Positions 7,397 through 14,454 of a stretch of 20,213 bases of DNA are shown here, piece by piece. The position numbers were made by a program, and so were the translations under genes. The notes below the pieces were generated by a model. It was not told where the DNA came from. It made no database searches and saw nothing but the letters and a program-made list of their open reading frames with translations. Source of the DNA: JASHVB01 sp049522565 (lineage in GTDB: Bacteria > Pseudomonadota > Alphaproteobacteria > Acetobacterales > Acetobacteraceae); NCBI GenBank assembly GCA_049522565.1, contig JBEKNT010000076.1:1-20213 (forward strand). Direction: 5' to 3'. Position 1 is the stretch's first letter; every line of letters starts with the position of its first letter.

Positions 7397-8202
7397 ACGA
7401 TGCCCCCGCGATCAGCTTGCCCACCGAGAAGATGCTGGCCCGCATCGAGGGCCCGATCGGCTGGATGACCTTCAACAACCCGGCGCGGCGCAACGCCGTG
7501 TCGCTGGAAATGTGGCAGGCGATCCCGACCATCCTCGACCGCTTCGAGAACGACCCGGCGGTGCGGGTGATCGTGCTGCACGGGGCAGGGGAGGCGGCCT
7601 TCGTCGCCGGCGCCGACATCTCGCAATTCGAGAAGACCCGGTCGTCGCCGGAGAGCAATGCGCAATATGAGCATGCACTCGAGGACGCGAGCAGTCGGCT
7701 GTATGAATGTTCGAAGCCGACGATTGCGATGATTCATGGGTATTGCATCGGCGGCGGCGTTGCCATCGCCGTGTGCTGCGACCTGCGGATCGCCGCTGCC
7801 AGTGCGAAATTCGGTATCCCCGCGGTGCGGCTTGGTCTTGGTTACGGGCACAAGGGGGTGAAGAAGCTGATGGACCTGGTGGGGCCGTCCTACACCAAGG
7901 AAATCTTCTTCACCGCGCGGCATTTCACCGCGGCCGAGGCGCAGGTGATGGGCCTGGTGAATCGCGTGCTGCCGGTGGCGGAATTGGAAACCTACGTTCG
8001 CGACTATTGCGCGACGATCGCCGACAACGCGCCGATGACCATCGGTGCGCTGAAGCGCACGGTGGGCGAGCTGGTGAAGGGCGCCGACGGCGATCTCGGG
8101 TTGAGCGATCGGCTGGTAAAGGCGTGCTTCGAAAGCCAGGACTTCATCGAGGGCCGCCGCGCATTCATGGAGAAGCGGCGCCCGGTGTTCCGGGGGATGT
8201 GA
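7393..8202 (+). CDS. Crotonase-family protein (enoyl-CoA hydratase/isomerase-like), catalytic Glu residues absent
   Basis: This is a 269-residue crotonase-fold protein. Visible family features are FNNPARRNAVS (about 27-37), the oxyanion-hole region FVAGADISQFE (70-80), GYCIGGGVAIAVCCDLRIA (117-135), and FGIPAVRLGLG (140-150). In classical enoyl-CoA hydratase the two catalytic glutamates sit at GGG-C-E and FGQPE. Here both places are alanine (Ala124, Ala144), so ordinary hydration of enoyl-CoA is unlikely. Other crotonase activities (isomerase, decarboxylase, thioester hydrolase) remain possible. Its start overlaps the ATPase stop (ATGA), so it belongs to the transporter operon. That hints the imported compound may be turned into a CoA thioester (inference). 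Confidence 0.88.
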   Translation: MNDAPAISLPTEKMLARIEGPIGWMTFNNPARRNAVSLEMWQAIPTILDRFENDPAVRVIVLHGAGEAAFVAGADISQFEKTRSSPESNAQYEHALEDASSRLYECSKPTIAMIHGYCIGGGVAIAVCCDLRIAAASAKFGIPAVRLGLGYGHKGVKKLMDLVGPSYTKEIFFTARHFTAAEAQVMGLVNRVLPVAELETYVRDYCATIADNAPMTIGALKRTVGELVKGADGDLGLSDRLVKACFESQDFIEGRRAFMEKRRPVFRGM

Positions 8203-8278
8203 CATCAGCCGCCGACATGGGTCATGCCAGCCGGTCTGACGCTTGCCTCTCGGCGGGTTCGCAGGGGGCCGTGGCAAC

Positions 8279-8360
8279 CGTCATGGCCGGGCTTGACCCG
8301 ACCATCGGTCGCGCGGCACGGGTGCGGGAACCGATGGCCGGTTCAAGCCTGGCCATGACG
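8279..8360. repeat. Palindromic (REP-like) intergenic element
   Basis: The arms 8279-8308 and 8331-8360 are 30 nt each, reverse complementary with three mismatches, and separated by 22 nt. The arm core CGTCATGGCCGGGCTTGACC is typical of alphaproteobacterial intergenic palindromes. It lies between the transporter operon and the receiver gene and could form the 3' end of the operon mRNA. The rest of the 257-nt gap (8203-8459) shows no gene. Confidence 0.8.
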
Positions 8361-8459
8361 ATGGCATTGCGTGCAATGCCGGTTGGCCGGCAGGCGGGTT
8401 AACCGGTTCTCAATTCGTGCCCGGCATGTTGCGTGCCGAACGCACGCGGAGCCGTTCGC

Positions 8460-8846
8460 ATGAGCAATCTGGAGGGCCGCAAGATCCTGATCGTCGATGA
8501 CGATCGGTTCATCCGCAGCACGATCAGGCTGGTGCTGCGCGCGATCGATCGCTTCGTCATTGCCGAGGCCGATGACGGCGACGTCGCCCTGGTGCGGACC
8601 GACGAGTTCAAACCCGACGTGGTGTTGTGCGACATTACCATGCCGCGCATGGGCGGCTTGCAATTTGTCGCGCAGTTGCGCACGCACCCCGAGCGCCGGA
8701 TGCGTGAGACGCCCGTGGTGATCCTGACCGGAAATGCCGAGGAGACGACGGTGCGCGATGCCCTGCGGTTGCAGATCAGTGGCTTCGTTGTCAAGCCGGT
8801 GTCGCCCAGGGCGCTCGGCGCTCAACTGCACAAGCTGCTCGGCTAG
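8460..8846 (+). CDS. Stand-alone CheY-like response regulator receiver protein
   Basis: This 128-residue single receiver domain has no output domain. The acidic pocket (Asp13-Asp14 in ILIVDDDR), the phospho-acceptor Asp58 (VVLCDITMPRMGG), the switch Thr90 (VVILTGNAE) and Lys112 (FVVKPVS) are all present, so phosphorylation should work. Single-domain regulators act by binding a partner protein, such as a flagellar motor, kinase or cyclase. No histidine kinase is adjacent, so its partner is elsewhere. The start is the ATG at 8460, nine bases after GGAG; a longer start would add a poor N-terminus. Its TAG stop is part of a CTAG-ended palindromic repeat. Confidence 0.9.
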   Translation: MSNLEGRKILIVDDDRFIRSTIRLVLRAIDRFVIAEADDGDVALVRTDEFKPDVVLCDITMPRMGGLQFVAQLRTHPERRMRETPVVILTGNAEETTVRDALRLQISGFVVKPVSPRALGAQLHKLLG

Positions 8847-9024
8847 AGCATGTTCAGCCTGGCTGGAAACGCTGGTCCCCCGTCATTGCGAGGCGCGAAG
8901 TGACGAAGCAATCCCCCGCGTGACGAGCGGGCGGCTCCCCAGGCGGGGGATTGCGTCGTCGCTCCGCTGCTCGCAATGACGGGGGGGTGCCTCGACGATT
9001 CCAGTCACGGTGGAAATGCTCTAG
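8843..9024. repeat. Nested palindromic repeats: one element inserted inside another
   Basis: The outer arms 8843-8871 and 8996-9024 both begin at the ends with CTAGAGCAT and match as inverted repeats at about 23 of 29 positions. Inside lies a second palindrome with 37-nt arms (8881-8917 and 8945-8981, about 32 of 37 matching) that starts CGTCATTGCGAGG and ends CTCGCAATGACG. Neither encodes a protein. The outer left arm supplies the receiver gene's stop codon. The remaining 185 nt before the next gene (9025-9209) holds no recognisable gene. Confidence 0.82.
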
Positions 9025-9209
9025 CGTGGGCCGCTGCCGCCGGCGCGATGAACCTCCGGTGCTTTCTCGCGTTGTGAACCCAGAGCACCGGGCGGAACCG
9101 CGCAGCGCATGCCGCCCGGCGCTCCGCGTTCGCAACCACCGGTCAGGCGCGGTTTGGCAATCCGGGCCAACAGCGGCAATCTCCCGCCTCTGCACCAGGA
9201 GCGACCCAC

Positions 9210-10385
9210 ATGAGTCAGTCCCGTCATGCCGGCCGGCATTTCTTGCAGATTCCCGGCCCGACCAACGTACCGGACCGGGTGCTGCGCGCGATCGACAATC
9301 CCACCATCGACCATCGCGGTCCGGAATTCGGCCGCATGGGACGCGAGCTGCTGGAGAACCTCAAGGCGATCTTCCGGACCAGTGCCCCGGTGATCATCTA
9401 TCCGGCCTCCGGCACTGGCGCCTGGGAAGCCGCGCTGGTCAACACGCTGTCGCCGGGTGACACGGTGCTGATGTGCCGCACCGGCTGGTTCGCCACGTTG
9501 TGGAAGGAGATGGCGGAGCGGCTGCAACTCAATCCGGTGTTCATCGACACCGACTGGCGGCGCGGCGCCGACGTGGCCGCGCTTGGCGCCGCGCTGGCCG
9601 ACGATCGCGCGCATCGCATCAAGGCGGTGTGCGTCGTGCACAACGAGACGTCCACCGGGTGCACCAGCCGCATCGACGAGGTGCGCGCGGCGATGGATGC
9701 GGCGAAGCATCCGGCGCTGCTGCTGGTGGACACGATTTCGTCGCTCGCCTCGATGGACTACCGGCACGATGAGTGGGGGGTCGACGTGACGGTGGCCGGC
9801 TCGCAAAAGGGGCTGATGCTGCCTCCGGGATTGTCGTTCAATGCGGTCAGCGACAAGGCGCTGAAGGCGGCGGAGGGCGCGAAACTGCCGCGCAGCTACT
9901 GGGACTGGCGGCCGATGCTGGAGGCGAACAAGACCGGCTATTTCCCCTATACCCCCGGCACCAACCTGCTGTTCGGCTTGAGCGAAGCGGTGAAGCTGTT
10001 GCGCGAGGAAGGCCTGGCCAACGTGTTCGCCCGCCACGACCGTCACGCCGAAGCGACGCGCCGTGCGGTGCGGGCCTGGGGGCTGGAGGTGCAGTGCGCC
10101 GAGCCGCGCCATTACTCCGCGTCGCTGACCGCGGTGCGCGTGCCGGAGGGCCACAGCGCCGATGCGCTGCGCGCCACGATCCTGGAGAAATACAACATGA
10201 GCCTGGGCAACGGCCTGGGCATCCTGAAGGATCGCGTATTCCGCATCGGCCATCTCGGCGATTTCGGTGATTTGCAACTGATCGGCACGCTGGGCGGGGT
10301 GGAGATGGGGCTGCGCGTTGCGGGCATTCCGCACAAGCCGGGCGGCGCGCAGGCGGCGATCGACCACCTGGCGGGGAATGCGTGA
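9210..10385 (+). CDS. Class V aminotransferase, serine-glyoxylate/alanine-glyoxylate type
   Basis: This is a 391-residue PLP enzyme of the AGXT/SgaA group, which transfers the amino group of serine or alanine to glyoxylate, giving glycine. It links glyoxylate or serine-cycle metabolism to amino acids in the cytoplasm. Visible features are the N-terminal IPGPTNVPDRV, the glycine-rich ASGTGAWEAAL (66-76), VVHNETSTG (142-150), Asp174 in LLLVDTISS contacting the PLP ring, and Lys200 in AGSQKGLMLPPG as the Schiff-base lysine. An ideal GGAG lies eight bases before the ATG. The length and full motif set suggest an intact enzyme. SgaA (serine-glyoxylate) fits slightly better than the alanine enzyme, but amino-donor preference cannot be read from the sequence. 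Confidence 0.92.
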   Translation: MSQSRHAGRHFLQIPGPTNVPDRVLRAIDNPTIDHRGPEFGRMGRELLENLKAIFRTSAPVIIYPASGTGAWEAALVNTLSPGDTVLMCRTGWFATLWKEMAERLQLNPVFIDTDWRRGADVAALGAALADDRAHRIKAVCVVHNETSTGCTSRIDEVRAAMDAAKHPALLLVDTISSLASMDYRHDEWGVDVTVAGSQKGLMLPPGLSFNAVSDKALKAAEGAKLPRSYWDWRPMLEANKTGYFPYTPGTNLLFGLSEAVKLLREEGLANVFARHDRHAEATRRAVRAWGLEVQCAEPRHYSASLTAVRVPEGHSADALRATILEKYNMSLGNGLGILKDRVFRIGHLGDFGDLQLIGTLGGVEMGLRVAGIPHKPGGAQAAIDHLAGNA

Positions 10386-10430
10386 TCCCCATATAGGGTG
10401 GCGTGCCGGTCGAACCGCGGCGGGCGACCC

Positions 10431-10715
10431 ATGTTGGATCGGCGCATACGGGAGCAGGAGGACGCGACGATCCGGCGGATCGTCGATGCGATGCCGTGGC
10501 CGGAGGACGTGAAAGGCTACGATGTGGGCGCGGACTGGCATTGCGATCCGGCAGTCTACGTGCGGTTCCTGGTAGAGGACGATCTCCGGCCGTCGGACAA
10601 GACGCTGGAACGGGTCGGCCGCTTCAAGGATGCCGTCAGGGGTGCATTGCTCGACGCCGGGTTGTCGCGCTGGCCGTTGGTCCGGCTGCGTGCCGCGCAT
10701 CCGTCCAGGGCGTGA
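10431..10715 (+). CDS. Small hypothetical protein
   Basis: I do not recognise this 94-residue protein. It starts MLDRRIREQEDATIRRIVDAM, and the middle reads YDVGADWHCDPAVYVRFLVEDD, followed by a charged helix and LSRWPLVRLR at the end. This helix, D-W-x-x-DP-A-V-Y-V-R-F strand, helix, strand pattern looks like a compact alpha/beta protein rather than random frame noise. It has no signal peptide or membrane segment. The ribosome-binding site is weak (GGCGGGCG); an alternative GTG lies 33 nt upstream. It sits 45 nt after the aminotransferase and could be co-transcribed with it. Confidence 0.6.
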   Translation: MLDRRIREQEDATIRRIVDAMPWPEDVKGYDVGADWHCDPAVYVRFLVEDDLRPSDKTLERVGRFKDAVRGALLDAGLSRWPLVRLRAAHPSRA

Positions 10716-10741
10716 CGCGGCGCAATGGCGCGGCATGCTGA

Positions 10742-10759
10742 ACCGGCAATGGGGCCGGT
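10742..10759 (+). other. Small hairpin before the glutathione S-transferase gene
   Basis: ACCGGC and GCCGGT form a 6-bp stem with a 6-nt loop between the small hypothetical gene and the next gene's ribosome-binding site. It may end the upstream transcript weakly or lie in the leader of the downstream gene. No T-run follows. Confidence 0.35.
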
Positions 10760-10792
10760 CGTAACCAACTCACCAATCCAAGGAGGAACCCC

Positions 10793-11491
10793 ATGATCGA
10801 AGTCTGGAGCTGGCCCACCCCGAACGGCCACAAGGTGCACATCGCGCTGGAGGAGCTGGAACTCCCCTACAAGGTCATCCCGATCAACATCGGCAAAGGC
10901 GACCAGTTCAAGCCGGAATTCCTGGCGATCACCCCGAACCACCGCATCCCGGCGATCGTCGATCCCGATGGTCCCGGCGGCCAGAAGCTGACGCTGTTCG
11001 AGTCCGCCGCGATCATGATCTACCTGTCGGAGAAGACCGGCGGCAAGCTGATCCCCAAGGACCCGGTCGGCCGCTACAAGTGCCTGGAATGGATGATGTT
11101 CCAGATGGGTGGCGTCGGCCCGATGTTCGGCCAGTACAACCATTTCGCCAACTATGCGGTGGACAAGATTCCCTACGCCATCGACCGCTACACCAATGAA
11201 GTGGCGCGCCTGCACCGCGTGCTCGACAAGCGCCTGGCCGAGGTCACCTGGCTCGCCGGCGACGAGTACAGCATGGCGGACATCATCACCTTCCCCTGGA
11301 TCCGCAACCCCGAGCGCCGCAACATCGACCTGGCGATCTACCCGAACGTGAAGCGTTGGCACGACGCCATCGCCGCGCGGCCGGCGGTGCAGCGTGGCGT
11401 CGCCGTGCTGGCGGACAAACAGCGCCGCGGCTCGATGACCGACGCCGAGCGCGAGGTGATGTTCGGCAAGACGCAGTTCGCCGTGCGCTGA
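10793..11491 (+). CDS. Glutathione S-transferase, Nu class (YfcG/YghU-like disulphide reductase)
   Basis: This 232-residue protein has an N-terminal thioredoxin-like domain and a C-terminal helical GST domain. TPNGHKV near the N-terminus (Thr9, Asn11) is the hallmark of the Nu class, whose members reduce disulphides and peroxides with glutathione. The cis-proline lies in NHRIPAIVD and the glutathione-binding Glu-Ser pair in LFESAAIMIYL. The C-terminal domain shows WMMFQMGGVGPMFGQ and EYSMADI. AAGGAGG precedes the ATG at good spacing, indicating strong translation. It acts in the cytoplasm in redox defence. It is probably a separate transcription unit from the upstream genes. Confidence 0.93.
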   Translation: MIEVWSWPTPNGHKVHIALEELELPYKVIPINIGKGDQFKPEFLAITPNHRIPAIVDPDGPGGQKLTLFESAAIMIYLSEKTGGKLIPKDPVGRYKCLEWMMFQMGGVGPMFGQYNHFANYAVDKIPYAIDRYTNEVARLHRVLDKRLAEVTWLAGDEYSMADIITFPWIRNPERRNIDLAIYPNVKRWHDAIAARPAVQRGVAVLADKQRRGSMTDAEREVMFGKTQFAVR

Positions 11492-11512
11492 CCGCGGCGC
11501 GGCGCACTGGCT

Positions 11513-11550
11513 GCGGCAGGTTCGATACACGAAGCGACCGAACCTGCCGC
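11513..11550 (+). terminator. Perfect hairpin after the glutathione S-transferase gene
   Basis: GCGGCAGGTTCG (11513-11524) and CGAACCTGCCGC (11539-11550) form a perfect 12-bp stem with a 14-nt loop, 22 nt after the stop codon. There is no T-run, so termination would rely on the stem alone or with Rho. The remainder of 11492-11866 contains a smaller hairpin (ATGCCGA / TCGGCAT at 11790-11809, resembling half of a palindromic repeat). It has no gene I can support. Confidence 0.55.
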
Positions 11551-11866
11551 GCCGACGCTGACGCTACCATGAAAACAGCCTCCGGCCGACCGCACCGATG
11601 GTGCAGCCGGGGCCGTTTTCAGCCAAGGCGATGCGGCCCGGGCCACAGGCTAACGTCGTGGGGGAATCGCCGCGACGGTTGTAGTACGGCCGTGCCCACT
11701 CCGTCATCGTCGGCCGCCGGGTCAAGCGCCCGAGGGCAGGCTCCGCCCACGATCCGCGGCCTGCATTTGCGCGCATGGATAAGTCGCGGATGCCGATCTT
11801 CGTCGGCATGACGGGCAGACCGCATGCGCACGCCATCCGTCGATTCGACTGTTCCCCGGCGAACCG

Positions 11867-13456
11867 TCAGTCCGCCGCGGCTGCTTCCAGCACCGCCGCG
11901 GTCGCCGCGCCGTTCGGGCTGCCGAGGCCGGTGCACGCATCCCAGCCGATGGCGGCCGCATAGTCGCCGTTGCCCCCCTGGGTGATATCGCGCATCGCGG
12001 TCGCCGCGCGGTAGAGCGACGGGTTGATGAACCCGACGGCGCCGCCTTTCGCGGCGTTGATGCGCGCGATCAGCCCCGCCCAGAGCGGTGCAACGGCGCT
12101 GGTGCCGCCCAGCACCGTGTCGATGCCGTCGATCCGCACGTTGTAGCCGGTCTCCGGGTCGGCATTGCCGCTCACGTCCGGCACGCCGCGCATCGTCAGC
12201 GGACCGGTCTGGCCGCGCTTGACCACGGTCAACCCCGCCTGCCACACCGGCAGGGCGAAGCAGCAACTCACCCCGCCGCCGCCGGCGCCCCCGGTGGCGC
12301 CGTCGTTCCACCCCACTTCGCCGGCAATCGCCAGGTTGGCGGCCGTCAGGCTGGTCCCGCCGCAGGCCAGCACGTGCGGGCTGGAGGCCGGGAAGTCCAC
12401 ATGATCCGCCCCGTCGGTCGTGCCGTCGCCGGAGCCGTTGTCGCCCGCGGCAACACAGACGGTGATGCCCATCGCCGCGGCCGCCTGTAGCGCCGTGTCC
12501 AGCGCGGTCATCGCCTGCGTCGTCCAGGACGACTCGGGCCCGCCCCAACTGATCGAAATGACGGACGGCCGGTTGACCGTGTCATGCACAGCGGTGGTGA
12601 TCGCGTCGAGGAAGCCGGCATCGGTGTTCGGCGCGAAATACACGGCCAGGCGCGCCGCCGGGGCGATCGCCCCCACCACCTCGATGTCGAGCATCACCTC
12701 GCCGTCCGGTCCGCTCGGGTCGCCGCTGGGCAGGTTCAGGCCGTGGTCCACCGAAACGGTGGTGACATCGGGCCACGGGCTGACGCCAAGCCCGGCGAAA
12801 TACGCCTGTAGATCGGCGGCCTGGTAGCCGCCGCCCAGCTCGATGATGGCCACGCATTCGCCCCGCCCGTCGCTGGGCGGAAATCCGTACAGCGCGGCGA
12901 GAACCGTCGGGCTGAACGATGCCATCGCCCCGGTGGTGTCCTGCGGCGACGCGTCGCCATGCGGCAGCCGGCGGCGGACATGCGGCCGCGCGACGGGCCG
13001 GTTGTCCAGGCCCAGCACGGCCTCGACCACGTCCGCCAGCGTGTCGGGTAGGTGCACCGGGCCGGTCCGGCCACGGTACGCGCCGGCCGGGTGCTCGAAC
13101 CGCTGTAGCTCCACGCCGAAGGTGTCGTTGCACGCGGCCACCGTGCCGGACAGCACGACGGTGCGGCGGGCCGCGTTCGCCGCCACCACCGCCAAGCCGT
13201 GCGCGGCGGCAAACGCCCTGACGGCGTCGATGTCCTCCCGGCGGGCACCGAACCGGCGGGCGAACTCCTCCCGCGCGAAATGCCCCCCCGAACGGTCGCC
13301 GCCGGCCAGCTTGCGCAGCTTCTCGCGCAGGATATCGGTCGCGCTGTGGCGGAGAACGACGCTGACCTCCAGATGCTCGGCGGGGTCGGCCGGGCCGACG
13401 GATCGCGCGCCCGGCACCGGTTGCCGGTCACTGCCGGCCAAGGCTTGGCGCGCCAT
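11867..13456 (-). CDS. Kumamolisin-type serine-carboxyl peptidase (S53/sedolisin) with propeptide
   Basis: This is a 529-residue acid peptidase of family S53. Residues about 28-160 form the activation (propeptide) domain (VSVVLRHSATDILREKL, FGVELQRFE, VEAVLGLDNRPVARP). The catalytic domain follows. Visible key residues are Glu253 and Asp257 in GEVMLDIEVVGAIAP, oxyanion Asp339 in VAAGDNGSG, and Ser453 in GGTSAVAPLWAGL. A calcium-site-like tail reads DITQGGNGDYAAAIGWD and CTGLGSPNG. All are intact, so it should be active at acidic pH. No Sec or Tat signal is visible; this is common in kumamolisins, whose export route is unclear. The ATG at 13456 has GGGAG nine bases upstream. Gene order suggests possible co-transcription with the DMT transporter 92 bp upstream, though an AT-rich patch at 13515-13550 could hold its own promoter. 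Confidence 0.92.
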   Translation of the reverse strand: MARQALAGSDRQPVPGARSVGPADPAEHLEVSVVLRHSATDILREKLRKLAGGDRSGGHFAREEFARRFGARREDIDAVRAFAAAHGLAVVAANAARRTVVLSGTVAACNDTFGVELQRFEHPAGAYRGRTGPVHLPDTLADVVEAVLGLDNRPVARPHVRRRLPHGDASPQDTTGAMASFSPTVLAALYGFPPSDGRGECVAIIELGGGYQAADLQAYFAGLGVSPWPDVTTVSVDHGLNLPSGDPSGPDGEVMLDIEVVGAIAPAARLAVYFAPNTDAGFLDAITTAVHDTVNRPSVISISWGGPESSWTTQAMTALDTALQAAAAMGITVCVAAGDNGSGDGTTDGADHVDFPASSPHVLACGGTSLTAANLAIAGEVGWNDGATGGAGGGGVSCCFALPVWQAGLTVVKRGQTGPLTMRGVPDVSGNADPETGYNVRIDGIDTVLGGTSAVAPLWAGLIARINAAKGGAVGFINPSLYRAATAMRDITQGGNGDYAAAIGWDACTGLGSPNGAATAAVLEAAAAD

Positions 13457-13514
13457 GTCGAGATACTCCCAGTGCGATCGGTGGAGCCGGGCGGTGAGCG
13501 ACGTCACCGCGACG

Positions 13515-13550
13515 TAAGAATAACTAACATGAAAGGGTAAATATCTTACT
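13515..13550 (-). promoter_or_regulatory. AT-rich patch upstream of the S53 peptidase gene
   Basis: This short, strikingly AT-rich stretch sits in otherwise GC-rich DNA between the DMT transporter stop and the peptidase start. It contains an imperfect inverted repeat, TAAGAATA / TATCTTA. I could not find a convincing -35/-10 pair, so promoter or operator function is only suggested by composition and position. Confidence 0.3.
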
Positions 13551-14421
13551 AACGCCGCGCGCTGCTCCACCGCCTGGTGCCGATCAGCGAGCACCCCACC
13601 GAAGACACTGCCAGCCCCACCACCGCCAGCGGCGCCAGCGCCTCGCCCAGCAGCGCCCAGGCCATCAGCGCCGCCGTGCCGGGCATCAGGTAGAAGTTCG
13701 CCGTCGCCCGCGCCGCGGTGCCCCGCCGCAGCATGACGAAATACAGCACCATCCCGCCCAGCGACACGAACGCCGCGTTCCACGCCACCGCGGCAACCGC
13801 GCCTGTCGTCCAGTCCGCTCGCGGCGCCTCGAACACCGCCATCGCCGCCAGGCACGCCACCGCGGCGGCGAGGAACTGCACCGTGGTGCCCTCCAGCAGC
13901 GGCACGCCGCGACAGAACCGGCCGAAATACAGCGTGCCGCCGCACAGCGCGAACACCCCCAGCACGTTCAGCAGCAGCAGGTTCAGCTCCACCCGGCTGT
14001 GCAGCGCCGCCATTCCGACGATCAGCACCACGCCGGAGGCGCCCAACAGCAACCCCAGCCATTGCACCGGCCGCAGCGTCTCGCCCAACACCGGCCAGGC
14101 CAGCACCGCCGTCAGCAGCGGATTCAGCGTCTGGATCAGCGCAATCGGCGCTGCCGGCACGCGGGTCATCGCCACATGCGCCACGCACAGCAGCACCGCG
14201 TTCATCAGCACGCCCGCGATTGCGCAGTGCAGCCACACCCGGCGCAGCACGCCCCATGGCCGCCGCAGCACCAGCATGACGGCCACCAGCACCGCCGCGC
14301 AGACGCACATGCGGACCGCGACGAACAGCAACGGCGTCAGGTGCCGCAGCCCGACCCGGGCGGCGATGAACGACGAGCTCCACAGCAGCACGAAGCCGAA
14401 AGGCGCCAACCGGTCCAGCAT
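13549..14421 (-). CDS. EamA/DMT-superfamily transporter
   Basis: This 290-residue inner-membrane protein has about ten hydrophobic segments in two repeated halves, the usual size and shape of EamA (RhaT/YdcZ-like) drug/metabolite transporters. Visible family patterns are FVLLWSSSFIAARVGLRHL at the N-terminus, ALIQTLNPLLTAVLAWPVLGE closing the first half, and ANFYLMPGTAALMAWALLGE closing the second. The C-terminus is basic (GTRRWSSARR). It likely exports a small metabolite or amino acid, but the substrate is unknown. It starts 33 bp after the methyltransferase stop, so the two are probably one operon. The ATG at 14421 has only a weak ribosome-binding site (GGTGGATGG). Confidence 0.9.
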   Translation of the reverse strand: MLDRLAPFGFVLLWSSSFIAARVGLRHLTPLLFVAVRMCVCAAVLVAVMLVLRRPWGVLRRVWLHCAIAGVLMNAVLLCVAHVAMTRVPAAPIALIQTLNPLLTAVLAWPVLGETLRPVQWLGLLLGASGVVLIVGMAALHSRVELNLLLLNVLGVFALCGGTLYFGRFCRGVPLLEGTTVQFLAAAVACLAAMAVFEAPRADWTTGAVAAVAWNAAFVSLGGMVLYFVMLRRGTAARATANFYLMPGTAALMAWALLGEALAPLAVVGLAVSSVGCSLIGTRRWSSARR

Positions 14422-14454
14422 GGCCCATCCACCTGCGGCGGATGGTTCTCCGCC

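Noticed and set aside
8279..8360. Simple Rho-independent terminator of the transporter operon
   Set aside because: The arms are 30 nt with mismatches, far longer than usual, and no T-run follows. It is better described as a repeat element, though it may still end transcripts.
9021..10736. A 571-codon minus-strand open frame opposite the aminotransferase
   Set aside because: Arg/His/Gln-rich, low-complexity translation with no motif; it is the antisense shadow of a clear PLP enzyme.
11551..11866. Possible small RNA or riboswitch after the GST hairpin
   Set aside because: Only one weak hairpin and no conserved motif could be seen; nothing supports a specific RNA class.
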